Positions 53,378 to 62,278 of a DNA stretch of 64,000 nucleotides are shown here, piece by piece. How positions within the stretch are numbered: the first letter of the stretch is position 1; each line of letters begins with the position of its first letter. Made by a program: the position numbers and the translations under genes. The DNA comes from Saccharibacillus sp. CPCC 101409 (lineage in GTDB: Bacteria; Bacillota; Bacilli; Paenibacillales; Paenibacillaceae), in NCBI RefSeq assembly GCF_030518235.1, contig NZ_JAULSA010000001.1, positions 496,001 through 560,000 on the forward strand, given 5' to 3'. A model generated the notes under the pieces. It did no database searches and was not told the origin of the DNA. It was given only the letters and a program-made list of their open reading frames with translations.

Positions 53378-54298
53378 ATGAAGGCGATCAAAGCTAAAAC
53401 TACAGATGAAATAAATGGAAATCCAAGGTGGTCTAGAGTATGCCGGTTAACAGATGCTATTTCAAAATCAATTTGGACTTATATTGCTTTATCTGTGATT
53501 TTAATAGCTTTAGTAATTCTAATGATTCTTGTGATTCGAATAATAGTACTAGTTAATGGAATAACTTCCTCGGCTGTATTTCAAGCGTGCGTATCTTTAG
53601 TTAGTGTAACGATTGCTGCTACTGTTTCATTTCTTGTGCTGCGAAGACAAATCAAAACTCAGAAAGAAGTTCTTCAAAGACAAATCGAGGCTCAGCAGGA
53701 GAGAGAAAGAGAAAAAGAAATAGTGGCCGATCAAAGAGCAATCATAAGAACTGTTGACGATGCTTATAGTATAGTTCATCGATTAAATTATAATTTAAAC
53801 CATATAGTACTGGCCGCGGAGCTTTCTGATTTGGTCTTGCCTAATAACGACGATATTAAGAAGGATTTTTACCGGACTTTCGATCATATCACTATGGAAT
53901 TCAAAAATTTAAAAAGTGATTTGGATTCGATTGATACAGGTTCACTTCCTCCTGGAAGATTTTTTACTAGTTTTCTTAAAATGAAAATGCTGCTAAGCGC
54001 TTTTTTAACTGTGATAGAGCAAGGAGAACTCCAAAGAAAAGGATGGGACTCTGAGAAAGAAAATATTGCAGGTATAGTGAAATTCGCAAAACTCACACAA
54101 GAAGAACTTAAAAAATCCATGAAAGATTTAATCGAGCAGGCGAGACCTTCCCAACTCAAATTAAAGGCTAAGTACAAAGATATTGATGATGATATAGCGG
54201 ATTCAGTAGCATTGAGTAAAGATCCTGATGATATATATGAAGATTCATTTAAAGAAGAAGCGGATAAGATTTTGAAGGAAAAATTAGAAAAGTATTAA
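53378..54298 (+). CDS. Membrane/coiled-coil protein of unknown function on the island
   Basis: ATG 53378 follows GGAGGGGCTTGGA and gives 306 residues. Two adjacent membrane helices (about 33-56 and 66-87) are followed by a charged coiled coil (QIKTQKEVLQRQIEAQQERE) and a helical cytoplasmic domain rich in Lys, Asp and Glu. Codon use is strongly AT-rich, unlike the flanks. It is the only intact gene beside the decayed integrase, so it is probably cargo. The family is not recognised. A defence or exclusion role is conceivable but unproven. Confidence 0.75.
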   Translation: MKAIKAKTTDEINGNPRWSRVCRLTDAISKSIWTYIALSVILIALVILMILVIRIIVLVNGITSSAVFQACVSLVSVTIAATVSFLVLRRQIKTQKEVLQRQIEAQQEREREKEIVADQRAIIRTVDDAYSIVHRLNYNLNHIVLAAELSDLVLPNNDDIKKDFYRTFDHITMEFKNLKSDLDSIDTGSLPPGRFFTSFLKMKMLLSAFLTVIEQGELQRKGWDSEKENIAGIVKFAKLTQEELKKSMKDLIEQARPSQLKLKAKYKDIDDDIADSVALSKDPDDIYEDSFKEEADKILKEKLEKY

Positions 54299-54316
54299 GA
54301 GCCGATTTTGCTCTTA

Positions 54317-54369
54317 AGAGTGTCGAGAAACACAGCGTTCCAGGTAGAGGCTGGGTTTCTCGACACTCT
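54317..54369. repeat. Perfect 15-bp inverted repeat (element C)
   Basis: AGAGTGTCGAGAAAC (54317-54331) pairs perfectly with 54355-54369. A 23-nt loop holds CAGC/GCTG. The TGTCGAGA core of the arms is the same as the outer arm of element A. Confidence 0.75.
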
Positions 54370-54372
54370 GAT

Positions 54373-54397
54373 GGACCCTTTCGGGGTCCGTTTTTTT
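54373..54397 (+). terminator. Terminator
   Basis: GGACCC TTTCG GGGTCC is followed by seven T. It may be the original groEL terminator now separated by the island. Confidence 0.88.
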
Positions 54398-54415
54398 GCT
54401 TATGCCGCATAAAAA

Positions 54416-55051
54416 TTAATTAAACGATCTGGACTTAACAAAAGCGAGAACATCCTGCGGATGCTCAAACGTATACTTGGCCGGAATAAGATGCGGCTGC
54501 TTGCAGCTCCACAGAGCCAAACCGAAGTCGATTCCCGCGTTTCTTGCGCATTCGTAGTCGCAGCGGGTGTCGCCGATGTAGATAGAAGATTCCGCCCGGG
54601 CGCCCGAAATTTGCAGGAATTTTAACAGGGGCTCGGGATTGGGTTTATGCAGCTTTGTATCGTCCGCGCATACGATATGCGGTAAATTCGGATTGAGACC
54701 GAACGAGCCGAAGCCGGTTCGGAATTTTTGATAAGATTTTGAAGTGACGACTCCGCTTGTAAGAGAACGTTCTTGCAGAGTGCTCAGCAGTTTCTGAATG
54801 CCGTCGAATACATGAATCGCCCGGCGATAATCCTGCATGTAAGTGCTGCACGGTCCGTTTTCCGGCTCAAGTTCCATAATCCCGAGCCCGGGCAATGCCA
54901 CGACTCCCGGAATTCCCAGCACAAACGCGAGTTCATCCAGGGGAATATTTTGATTGAACCGGACCTTCATCATTTTCTGCAAAGATCTCAACGCGGCTGC
55001 TTCGGTGTCTGTCAATGTGCCGTCTATATCGAAAATATACGTTTCATACAT
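54416..55051 (-). CDS. HAD-superfamily phosphatase (PGP-like)
   Basis: The chosen start (55051) follows GAAGGGGGCAAGG and gives 211 residues. It has the HAD motifs DIDGTLTD (nucleophile Asp), VVTSKS, KLHKPNPEP (Lys) and IGDTRCDYECARNAG. The helical cap between motifs I and II is of the phosphoglycolate phosphatase kind. The substrate is unknown. It lies behind the LacI gene on the same strand and may be co-transcribed. Confidence 0.9.
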   Translation of the reverse strand: MYETYIFDIDGTLTDTEAAALRSLQKMMKVRFNQNIPLDELAFVLGIPGVVALPGLGIMELEPENGPCSTYMQDYRRAIHVFDGIQKLLSTLQERSLTSGVVTSKSYQKFRTGFGSFGLNPNLPHIVCADDTKLHKPNPEPLLKFLQISGARAESSIYIGDTRCDYECARNAGIDFGLALWSCKQPHLIPAKYTFEHPQDVLAFVKSRSFN

Positions 55052-55123
55052 GCGCCTTGCCCCCTTCGTTACGGCTTGTCCAGGGATAGGGTAATGTATG
55101 AAATCCATTTCAAGTCAATATGT

Positions 55124-56074
55124 CTATGTGGATTTTCTTACGATCAATCGATAAGGAATCTCTATCTTATCCGCCGACTTCCGGATGGCCAGGTTGAAAG
55201 CTTGTTCCCCGACTTGAACTAAACGGTGATCGACCGTGGTCAGGTCCAAAGCGATGCCGACAGGCTGATTTTCTTGTCCGATTACGGCAAAGTCTTCGGG
55301 GACGAGCATGTGCAAACTTTTGACGTACTGAACGATCCCGGCCGCCACTTCGTCTCCGTTGGCGTATACCGCGGTCGGCCGCCGGGGCGCGTCCAGCAGC
55401 AGCCGCGCCGCGCGAATCCCGTCGTCCATGTTATAGCAGTTGCTTAGATGGTACTCGGGCGGAAGCTCGCCAAAAACACGCCGGTAAGCTTGAATCGTCA
55501 GCTGCGTGCTGCTGCTTTGCTCGCGCCTTGCCGTTGTAAAAGCCACTCGGGTATGCCCTTTTTCTTTTAACAAAGCAAAGGCTTCGACGAAAGAAGCGTA
55601 ACGATCGAGGTAAGCACAGCCTATTTCGGGATGTTCGACGTACTCGCAGGCAACGATCGTCCCGTACTTAGCGAAAGGGGCGAGTTTCTCCCAGGGATTC
55701 GAGCGCGAGGTGATGACGATCCCGTCCAGCCGTTTGCTTTTGAGCATGTGCATATAGCCGAGTTCTTGCTTCGCATCGTACTTTGTAGGCAGCACCGTGA
55801 CGGTGTAGCCGAGTTCAACCGACCGATTCAAGATCCCGTGCAGAATTTGGTCAAAAGCTTGATTGTTGGTATAAGGAAGGATGACGCCGATACTTTTCGT
55901 TTCCCGGCGAATCAGATCGACGGCCAGCCGGTTGGGCGTATAATCCAGTTCGTCGATCACGCGCTGCACGGCCAGCCTTTTGGATTCGGACACATACGGA
56001 TTGCGATTCAGTACTCGGGATACCGTAGATACGGAAACGCCTGCAAGCTTTGCGATATCGCTTATATTGGCCAT
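55124..56074 (-). CDS. LacI-family transcriptional regulator
   Basis: This protein has 316 residues. The N-terminal helix-turn-helix ISDIAKLAGVSVSTVSRVLNRNPYVS and hinge LDYTPNRLA are followed by a periplasmic-binding-protein-like sensor (IGVILPYTNNQAFDQILHGI, DGIVITSR, VPEDFAVIGQ). It probably responds to a sugar. No transporter is beside it. Confidence 0.94.
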   Translation of the reverse strand: MANISDIAKLAGVSVSTVSRVLNRNPYVSESKRLAVQRVIDELDYTPNRLAVDLIRRETKSIGVILPYTNNQAFDQILHGILNRSVELGYTVTVLPTKYDAKQELGYMHMLKSKRLDGIVITSRSNPWEKLAPFAKYGTIVACEYVEHPEIGCAYLDRYASFVEAFALLKEKGHTRVAFTTARREQSSSTQLTIQAYRRVFGELPPEYHLSNCYNMDDGIRAARLLLDAPRRPTAVYANGDEVAAGIVQYVKSLHMLVPEDFAVIGQENQPVGIALDLTTVDHRLVQVGEQAFNLAIRKSADKIEIPYRLIVRKST

Positions 56075-56239
56075 GCCGCACTCTCCTATATCTGTAGTCT
56101 TGCTATTAAAGGGAGATAACTCACTATCCTTTAGTTTTACATAATTTCGGCGCGCGAACTACCCCTATCTGCGGCGAATCCTCTTTGGATTATGCTAAAA
56201 TAAGCTCAAACTGAAGCCACGGGAGCTGCTGACACCACC

Positions 56240-57184
56240 ATGAATAAACGAGAATCGGATTCTATCGACAAGAAGAAAAAAGCCGCCGAGCGCGAAACGG
56301 TCCGCCTTGCTGCGCTGATCGACGCGAATACCGGAACGGACGGCACTTTTGCCTCGCGGATTCCGGGACTTTACCTGAACCGCTTTTCGCGCATGGAGCT
56401 TTCGGATTATGTATATACCATGCACTGGCCGACGGTCGGAATTGCCGCGCAGGGAACCAAAACGATTACCGTCGGGCAGGAAACGTTCGAATACAGCGGT
56501 TCGCGGCTTTCCGTTATTCCGGTCGCGCTGCCGGTGCGGATGCAGACGACTCTGGCCAGTCCCGCCGAGCCTTTTCTTGGCGTGGGTGTCTATCTGGAGC
56601 CGCGCAGAATCGCGGAGCTGGTGCCGAAAGTTTACCCGGACGGTTTGCCGTCGGCGGGCAAACGCAGCGCGAGCTACATGCTCGACGCCGAGCCGGAGCT
56701 GATTGGTGCCGTATCGAGACTGGTCGGCTGCCTGGACGGTTCGGATGACGACGGGCTGCTGGCTTCGCTGGCCATAGACGAAATTTTTATCCGTCTGCTG
56801 CGCAGTCCGATTGGCGTTTATGTCGCAGAGACCGTGCTGGCCGGATCGGATGCGCAGCGCGTGTCCAAAGCGATCGCCTGGCTGCAGGACAACTTCGCGC
56901 AATCTTTGAAAATAGCGGAGCTGGCCGAACTCGTTCACCTCAGCGAGTCGTCGTTCCGCGAGTATTTCAAATCTGTCACGTCCATGAGTCCGCTGCAGTA
57001 TCAGAAAGCGCTGCGTCTTCAGGAAGCCCGGCGGCTGATGCTGTCCGGCGAGCACGATGCGACAAGCGCCTGCCGTCTGGTGGGTTACATCAGCGATTCG
57101 CAGTTCAGCCGCGATTACAGCCGTTTCTTCGGCAGTCCGCCGAGCCGGGATATTGCCAGATGGAAGCAGGCTAACAGCTTTTAA
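56240..57184 (+). CDS. AraC-family regulator with AraC_N domain
   Basis: This 314-residue protein has residues about 25-185 as the N-terminal AraC_N (cupin-like) domain typical of regulators of alcohol and aldehyde genes (YVYTMHWPTVGIAAQGTKTI). Residues about 208-308 are the double helix-turn-helix (LKIAELAELVHLSESSFREYFKSVT, SPLQYQKALRLQEARRLM). The SDR gene 260 bp downstream on the same strand is the likely target. Confidence 0.92.
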   Translation: MNKRESDSIDKKKKAAERETVRLAALIDANTGTDGTFASRIPGLYLNRFSRMELSDYVYTMHWPTVGIAAQGTKTITVGQETFEYSGSRLSVIPVALPVRMQTTLASPAEPFLGVGVYLEPRRIAELVPKVYPDGLPSAGKRSASYMLDAEPELIGAVSRLVGCLDGSDDDGLLASLAIDEIFIRLLRSPIGVYVAETVLAGSDAQRVSKAIAWLQDNFAQSLKIAELAELVHLSESSFREYFKSVTSMSPLQYQKALRLQEARRLMLSGEHDATSACRLVGYISDSQFSRDYSRFFGSPPSRDIARWKQANSF

Positions 57185-57444
57185 AAGCAGAACCGATAAA
57201 AGAAGCGGCAGCGATCCCGGCCGAATACTCGATTGCGCGACCCGCGGCCTTATGGCTTCGCGGGTTTTTGTGCGGCGCCAATCCTGGTTTTTGTTTCGTA
57301 TCCGCCGTCGAATCGGGCAAGAAGCGGCGCGAAACGGTCAATGATCCGGTGAAGACAAAGCCTATACTGAAAACAGGTACACACGTTAAGCCGATTGGGA
57401 ATCTTCCGTCATCGGGTTTTCATTTATAAAAGGAGGCTGCGCAT

Positions 57445-58410
57445 ATGCGGGTATTCGTTACGGGAGCGAGCGGCTTTATCGGATCGGCGGTCGTTCGCGA
57501 ACTGCTTCAACATGGACACGAGGTCGTTGGGCTGGTGCGCTCGGAGGAAGGAATAAAGCGGCTTGAAGCCTGGGGAGCGGCAGCGCTGCGGGGATCGATC
57601 GAAGAGCTGAAGATCCTGCATCGCGGCGCGTCCGAAGCGGATGCGGTTGTGCATACGGCTTTTTTTCACAAATTCTCGCATGCCGGACCGGCTGCGCGCT
57701 TGCGGATCACGCTGGGAGGAAGTCTGCGCAAAGCGCCGGCGAGATTTATGGCTGCGGCTGTAGAAACGGATAAACGCGCGATTGCGGCGTTCGGTTCGGC
57801 GCTTGAGCAGGGAGGACGGACGCTTGTGATTGCGATACCGACAATGACGCTCGCCCCCGGAACGATAGCGACCGAAAACGATGCGGGCGATCCCGCGTCT
57901 GTCGGCGGCGGCCGCGTCGCATCGGAGCAGGCACTGCTTGCGCTTGCAGATCGCGGAATTCGCGCTTCGCTGGTGCGCCTGCCGCCGATTGTCTACGGAG
58001 AAGGCGATACGGCCGGTTTGCTGCCCTCGCTGATTCGCATCACTCGCGCCAAAGGCGCGGCGGCTTATATCGGCGAAGGCGGCAATCGCTGGCCGGCCGT
58101 GCATCGGCTCGATGCCGCGCGGCTGTTCAGACTGGCTGCGGAGCACGGGGCGACAGGCGCGAAATTTCATGCAGTGAGCAGCGAAGGAACAGCGTTTCGG
58201 GAAATCGCCGCTATGATAGGACAACAGATCAACCTGCCTGTAAAAAGTGTCGGAAGAGAACAAGCGGGCGCGCATTTCGGCTGGCTCGGCGAATTTGCAG
58301 CGGCCGATAATCCGGTATCCAGTTCGCTCACCCGGCAACGTCTGGGCTGGCAGCCGGTTGAAGCGAGTCTGGAAGCGGAATTGGCGCGGAACTATTATTT
58401 TCGTTCATAA
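57445..58410 (+). CDS. Extended SDR NAD(P)-dependent epimerase/dehydratase-like
   Basis: This 321-residue protein follows AAAAGGAGGCTGC. The Rossmann motif VTGASGFIGSAVVREL (TGxxGxxG) starts at residue 5, and DAVVHTAF follows. The usual catalytic YxxxK is not obvious at the expected place (VGGGRVASEQA), as in several atypical SDRs. A substrate-recognition half follows (GEGGNRWPAVHRLDAARL). The substrate is unknown. Confidence 0.9.
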   Translation: MRVFVTGASGFIGSAVVRELLQHGHEVVGLVRSEEGIKRLEAWGAAALRGSIEELKILHRGASEADAVVHTAFFHKFSHAGPAARLRITLGGSLRKAPARFMAAAVETDKRAIAAFGSALEQGGRTLVIAIPTMTLAPGTIATENDAGDPASVGGGRVASEQALLALADRGIRASLVRLPPIVYGEGDTAGLLPSLIRITRAKGAAAYIGEGGNRWPAVHRLDAARLFRLAAEHGATGAKFHAVSSEGTAFREIAAMIGQQINLPVKSVGREQAGAHFGWLGEFAAADNPVSSSLTRQRLGWQPVEASLEAELARNYYFRS

Positions 58411-58597
58411 AGTCTGCGTCTTATCCTCCGGCTCGCCAGAAACGATTTCTTTATCAAAAAAGTGACACATGGACAAGAAGCCGTTATAGCCGATTCCTCC
58501 GAATCCGCTTACAATAATCGTATCGGCCGCTGCGCCTTGCAGCGTCAAACCGGTCTGCGGCGGCCTTTATACAAACGGAAAACGGAGGAATCGGCAT

Positions 58598-60685
58598 ATG
58601 GCCAAATCGATCGGACTCGACGAGCTGCGGCTCGGCGTTTGTTACTATCCCGAACACTGGGAAGAAGCGCTGTGGGAAGACGACTTCAAACGCATGACGG
58701 AAATGAATATTTCGACGATCCGGATCGGCGAATTCGCGTGGGCGATCTTCGAACCGGAGGAAGGCGTGTACGACTTCGGCTTGTTCGACCGGGCGCTGGA
58801 TGCCGCGCAACGGCACGGCCTTCAGGTCATTATGGGCACCCCGACCGCCACGCCGCCGGCCTGGCTGACGCACAAGTACCCGGAGGTGCTGAACGCGTCG
58901 ATCGACGGCACGCTCTATCGCCACGGCATGCGCCGCCACTACAATTACAGCAGTCCCAAATACCGCGAATTATGCGCAATCATTACCCGGGAAATGGCGG
59001 AGCATTTCAAAGACCATCCGGCGATCGTCGCCTGGCAGCTCGACAACGAGTTCAACTGCGAAACGAATACATTTTATGCGGAAGACGATCATGCCGCGTT
59101 CCGGGAGTGGCTGCGGGAGAAATACGGAACGCTGCAAGCGCTGAACGAAGCCTGGGGCACGGTTGTGTGGAGCCAGACGTACACCGATTGGGAGCAGGTG
59201 CATCTGCCGCGGCCGACCGTCGCCGATTCGCCCAATCCGCATCTTGCGCTGGACGAGAAACGGTTTATTTCCGACAATACGATCGCGTTTGCGCGTATCC
59301 AGGCGGAGATTCTGCGCGAAGTGTCGCCGCAGCACCGGATTACGACCAACGGTTTGTTCGGTCATCTGGACAGCCACGCGCTGACGGACGGTCTGCTGGA
59401 TTATTTTTCGTACGATTCGTATCCGCAGTTCTCGACGATCTTCTCCGGAAACGACGACAAGCCGCTGCTGGACCGCAAATGGAGCCTGAACCTGAGCACG
59501 GTCCGCGATATTTCGCCCAACTTCTGCGTGATGGAGCAGCAGGCCGGGCCGGGCGGATGGGTGAACCGGATCGACATGCCGTCGCCGCGCCCCGGGCAGA
59601 TGCGGCTGTGGACGTATCAATCCGTGCTGCACGGCGCGGATCTGGTCATGTATTTCCGCTGGCGCACCGCGACGGTCGGCACGGAAATTTACTGGCACGG
59701 CTTGAACGACTACCACAACCGGCCGAACCGCAGAGTGAAGGAAGCGGCGCGCGTCGGCAAAGAGTTTGCGGAGATCGGCAGCCGGATAGCAGGTACGATG
59801 TATACGGCGAACGTGGCGATCCTGCGCGATTACGACAACGAATGGGACGGAGAACTCGACGTCTGGCACGGTCCGCTGACCGCGCAGAGCGTCAATGCCT
59901 GGTACAAGCAGCTGCAGTACCGGCATATTCCGGCGGACGTGGTGAATGTGCGCGGCGGCGAACCGGATGCGAAGCTGCTGGGCCGTTACCGTGTGCTGAT
60001 TTATCCGCATGCCGCGATCATGACCGGACAAACGGCGGAGCTGCTGGCGCGGTATGTCGAAAATGGCGGCAAAGTGATCTTCGGCGCGCGCACCGGCTAC
60101 AAAGACGAGCGCGGACACTGCCGGATGCAGCCTTTTCCGGGACCGGTGGCGGAGCTGTGCGGAATTACGGTGGAGGACTTCACGCTGATCAAAGGCACGG
60201 TGAAAGCGCCGAAGCTGCGCTGGACGTCGGAATCTGCGGCGGAGCAGAATGTCGAAAACAAGTCTGTGCAGGCGTTTGCCGAAAGCTTCAATGACATTCT
60301 TCAAATCGAAGATTCGGCTGTGGAAGTCGTCGCCGAGTATGCGGAGTCGTATTACGCGGGCAGCCCGGCGCTGACGCGGCGCAAGCAAGGCGCGGGGGAA
60401 GCCTGGTATTACGGAGCGGCGTTCAGCGAAGTGGTCGTGGACGAACTGATCGGGCGGCTGGGCCTGGAATCGCCGGTACGGTCGTGGCTTCAAGCGCCGG
60501 AGCAGGTGGAAATCGGCATTCGGGAAGGCCGGAAAGGACGGTATGTCTTTTTGCTGAATTACGGGGAGGAAGCGGCGAAGATTGAAGTGAGCGAGGCGCG
60601 CATCGACCTGTTGACCGGCGAAAAGATCGAAGGCGAAACGGAGATTCCGGCTTACGGGGTGCGGATCTTGGAGTGGACGACTTAA
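58598..60685 (+). CDS. Beta-galactosidase, GH42
   Basis: This protein has 695 residues after ACGGAGGAATCGGCAT. It starts with LGVCYYPEHWEEALWEDD, the GH42 signature. The catalytic acid is the Glu of WQLDNEFN (near residue 151) and the nucleophile lies in CVMEQQAGPGGW (near 312). A trimerisation domain (about 395-600) and a C-terminal beta domain follow. It hydrolyses beta-galactosides, often plant-derived oligosaccharides. No signal peptide, so it is cytoplasmic. Confidence 0.96.
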   Translation: MAKSIGLDELRLGVCYYPEHWEEALWEDDFKRMTEMNISTIRIGEFAWAIFEPEEGVYDFGLFDRALDAAQRHGLQVIMGTPTATPPAWLTHKYPEVLNASIDGTLYRHGMRRHYNYSSPKYRELCAIITREMAEHFKDHPAIVAWQLDNEFNCETNTFYAEDDHAAFREWLREKYGTLQALNEAWGTVVWSQTYTDWEQVHLPRPTVADSPNPHLALDEKRFISDNTIAFARIQAEILREVSPQHRITTNGLFGHLDSHALTDGLLDYFSYDSYPQFSTIFSGNDDKPLLDRKWSLNLSTVRDISPNFCVMEQQAGPGGWVNRIDMPSPRPGQMRLWTYQSVLHGADLVMYFRWRTATVGTEIYWHGLNDYHNRPNRRVKEAARVGKEFAEIGSRIAGTMYTANVAILRDYDNEWDGELDVWHGPLTAQSVNAWYKQLQYRHIPADVVNVRGGEPDAKLLGRYRVLIYPHAAIMTGQTAELLARYVENGGKVIFGARTGYKDERGHCRMQPFPGPVAELCGITVEDFTLIKGTVKAPKLRWTSESAAEQNVENKSVQAFAESFNDILQIEDSAVEVVAEYAESYYAGSPALTRRKQGAGEAWYYGAAFSEVVVDELIGRLGLESPVRSWLQAPEQVEIGIREGRKGRYVFLLNYGEEAAKIEVSEARIDLLTGEKIEGETEIPAYGVRILEWTT

Positions 60686-60838
60686 TACATTGAACAGGAA
60701 ACCGGAAATCCCCGCGAACTTGCGTTGGTTTTCGGTTTTTTACGTAAAAGAAAATAAAGGAATTCATCCTCTTTATAGTGTATAATTTGGAATATGACAG
60801 CAAGCGAGCATGATACATAACGATACGGGGGATGTACA

Positions 60839-61462
60839 GTGGCGAGAAGGAAAAGCAAAGCCAAACAGCAGGAAGAGTTTTTGCAGGGAGTCATGGGGCT
60901 GGCGGCCGTTGTGCCCGGAGGAGCGGCGTGGTATCTGACCAATTCGCTCAAAGTCGCGGCGATCGTGGCGGGGATCGGCATCGCTGTCGCCATTCTTATT
61001 CTGATCCAGGTTGCCATGGCGAAAGCGGAACGGTTGAGACGCTCGGGAATAGCCCAGATCGACCAAATGGACGGCGTGAAGTTCGAGCAGTACCTGGGGC
61101 ATTTGTTCCGTTCGCAGGGATACAAAGCGGAAGTGACGCAGGCGTCGGGCGACTACGGGGCGGATCTGATCCTGACGAAAGACGGCCGCCGAATCGCGGT
61201 GCAGGCCAAGCGCTACAAGAAAAACGTCGGCCTCAAAGCCGTGCAGGAGATTAAGGCCGCCAAAGCGCATTATCGCGCGGCGGAAGCCTGGGTCGTTACG
61301 AACAGCCGTTATACGGAACAGGCGAAAAAGCTGGCGGAATCGAACGGCGTACGCCTGATCGCGCGCGAAGAGCTGGTGGAGATGCTGCTGGCGATGCGGC
61401 AAAAAACATCGGGAACCGACAGATCGGGAAAACAAAGCGCAGCCGGCAAAACGAGTGCTTGA
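60839..61462 (+). CDS. Membrane-anchored Mrr-like restriction endonuclease domain protein
   Basis: This 207-residue protein starts at GTG after CGGGGGATGTACA. Two hydrophobic segments (about 17-33 and 40-60) anchor it. Residues about 77-190 are an Mrr_cat domain: MDGVKFEQYLGHLFRSQGY, GDYGADLIL with the catalytic Asp and VQAKRY with the Q-x-K pair. The fold cleaves DNA in Mrr enzymes. The membrane-tethered form is common in Firmicutes but its role is not known. No methylase is adjacent. Confidence 0.9.
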   Translation: MARRKSKAKQQEEFLQGVMGLAAVVPGGAAWYLTNSLKVAAIVAGIGIAVAILILIQVAMAKAERLRRSGIAQIDQMDGVKFEQYLGHLFRSQGYKAEVTQASGDYGADLILTKDGRRIAVQAKRYKKNVGLKAVQEIKAAKAHYRAAEAWVVTNSRYTEQAKKLAESNGVRLIAREELVEMLLAMRQKTSGTDRSGKQSAAGKTSA

Positions 61463-61494
61463 AGCGGCCGCTTGTTGAATATGTAAAGCATACA

Positions 61495-61539
61495 AAGAAC
61501 CTTCAAAACCGCATAAGCGGCATGAAGGTTCTTTTTTTT
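61495..61539. terminator. Bidirectional terminator
   Basis: AAGAACCTTCA pairs with TGAAGGTTCTT around CCGCATAAGCGG and is followed by a T run. It separates the Mrr-like gene from the convergent CGNR gene. Confidence 0.9.
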
Positions 61540-61565
61540 AATTCGATGCGGCAGCCATACGGGCC

Positions 61566-62108
61566 TTACTGCTTATCCCGATGCCGCCGCACCCGCGCCA
61601 GATTGCCGCAGATCTCGCTGTTGCACCACTGGCGTTTGCCATTCTTCGTATCGTCGTAGAACACCCATTTGCAGTCGGGGTTGCCGCAGAGCTTGATCCG
61701 CCTGATGCGTCCTTCGGCCAGCGCAGCCGCGAACGACAGCGCCGATTCCGCCAGAAAAGCATCCCAGCTCTTCTCCGCCGGCGCATCAGCCAGCACGTAT
61801 TCGCCGCCGCGGCGAACCAGGCCGGGACGGCGCGGCACGCGGCCCAGATAACCGTTGAGCTGCTCAAGCTGCGCCTCCGCCAGTTCTTCGCCGGCCGAGG
61901 CAAGGCGCAGAATATCCCGCAGCAGCGTCCGCAGTTCTTTGAGCTGCTTGAGCTGACGGGCATTCGGGCGCGCGGCGGGCGCGACGTTCCAACGATCCAA
62001 AAAGGCTTCCAGCCAGTCCTTCCGGTCCAGTCGATCTTCCGATCTTGTGCCCAGATGGTCGTACCACATCGAATTCATGACCTCGATCGCCAGGTTCCGC
62101 TCGCTCAT
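61566..62108 (-). CDS. CGNR zinc-finger protein (ABATE domain), probable regulator
   Basis: This protein has 180 residues from the start at 62108 after TTTGGAGGGAATCGGCA. The N-terminal ABATE region is helical (LAIEVMNSMWYDHLG). The C-terminal CGNR treble-clef finger has the cysteines CGNPDCKWVFYDDTKNGKR and WCNSEICGNLARVRRHR. Such proteins often regulate neighbouring pumps in stress. It is divergent from the MFS gene, 170 bp away. Confidence 0.9.
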   Translation of the reverse strand: MSERNLAIEVMNSMWYDHLGTRSEDRLDRKDWLEAFLDRWNVAPAARPNARQLKQLKELRTLLRDILRLASAGEELAEAQLEQLNGYLGRVPRRPGLVRRGGEYVLADAPAEKSWDAFLAESALSFAAALAEGRIRRIKLCGNPDCKWVFYDDTKNGKRQWCNSEICGNLARVRRHRDKQ

Positions 62109-62278
62109 TGCCGATTCCCTCCAAAAGATAATCCTTGCTTTTCGATATTGTAGCATGTAATGTATAAAAATAAAATAGAACGTTACTTCGGCCGTCGACG
62201 GCATCCATGCAAGAGTTTCTTTTTTTGCTCCTTTGTAATGCTTAAAAATCATTTAGAATGTTACAGGAGGGATAAGCG

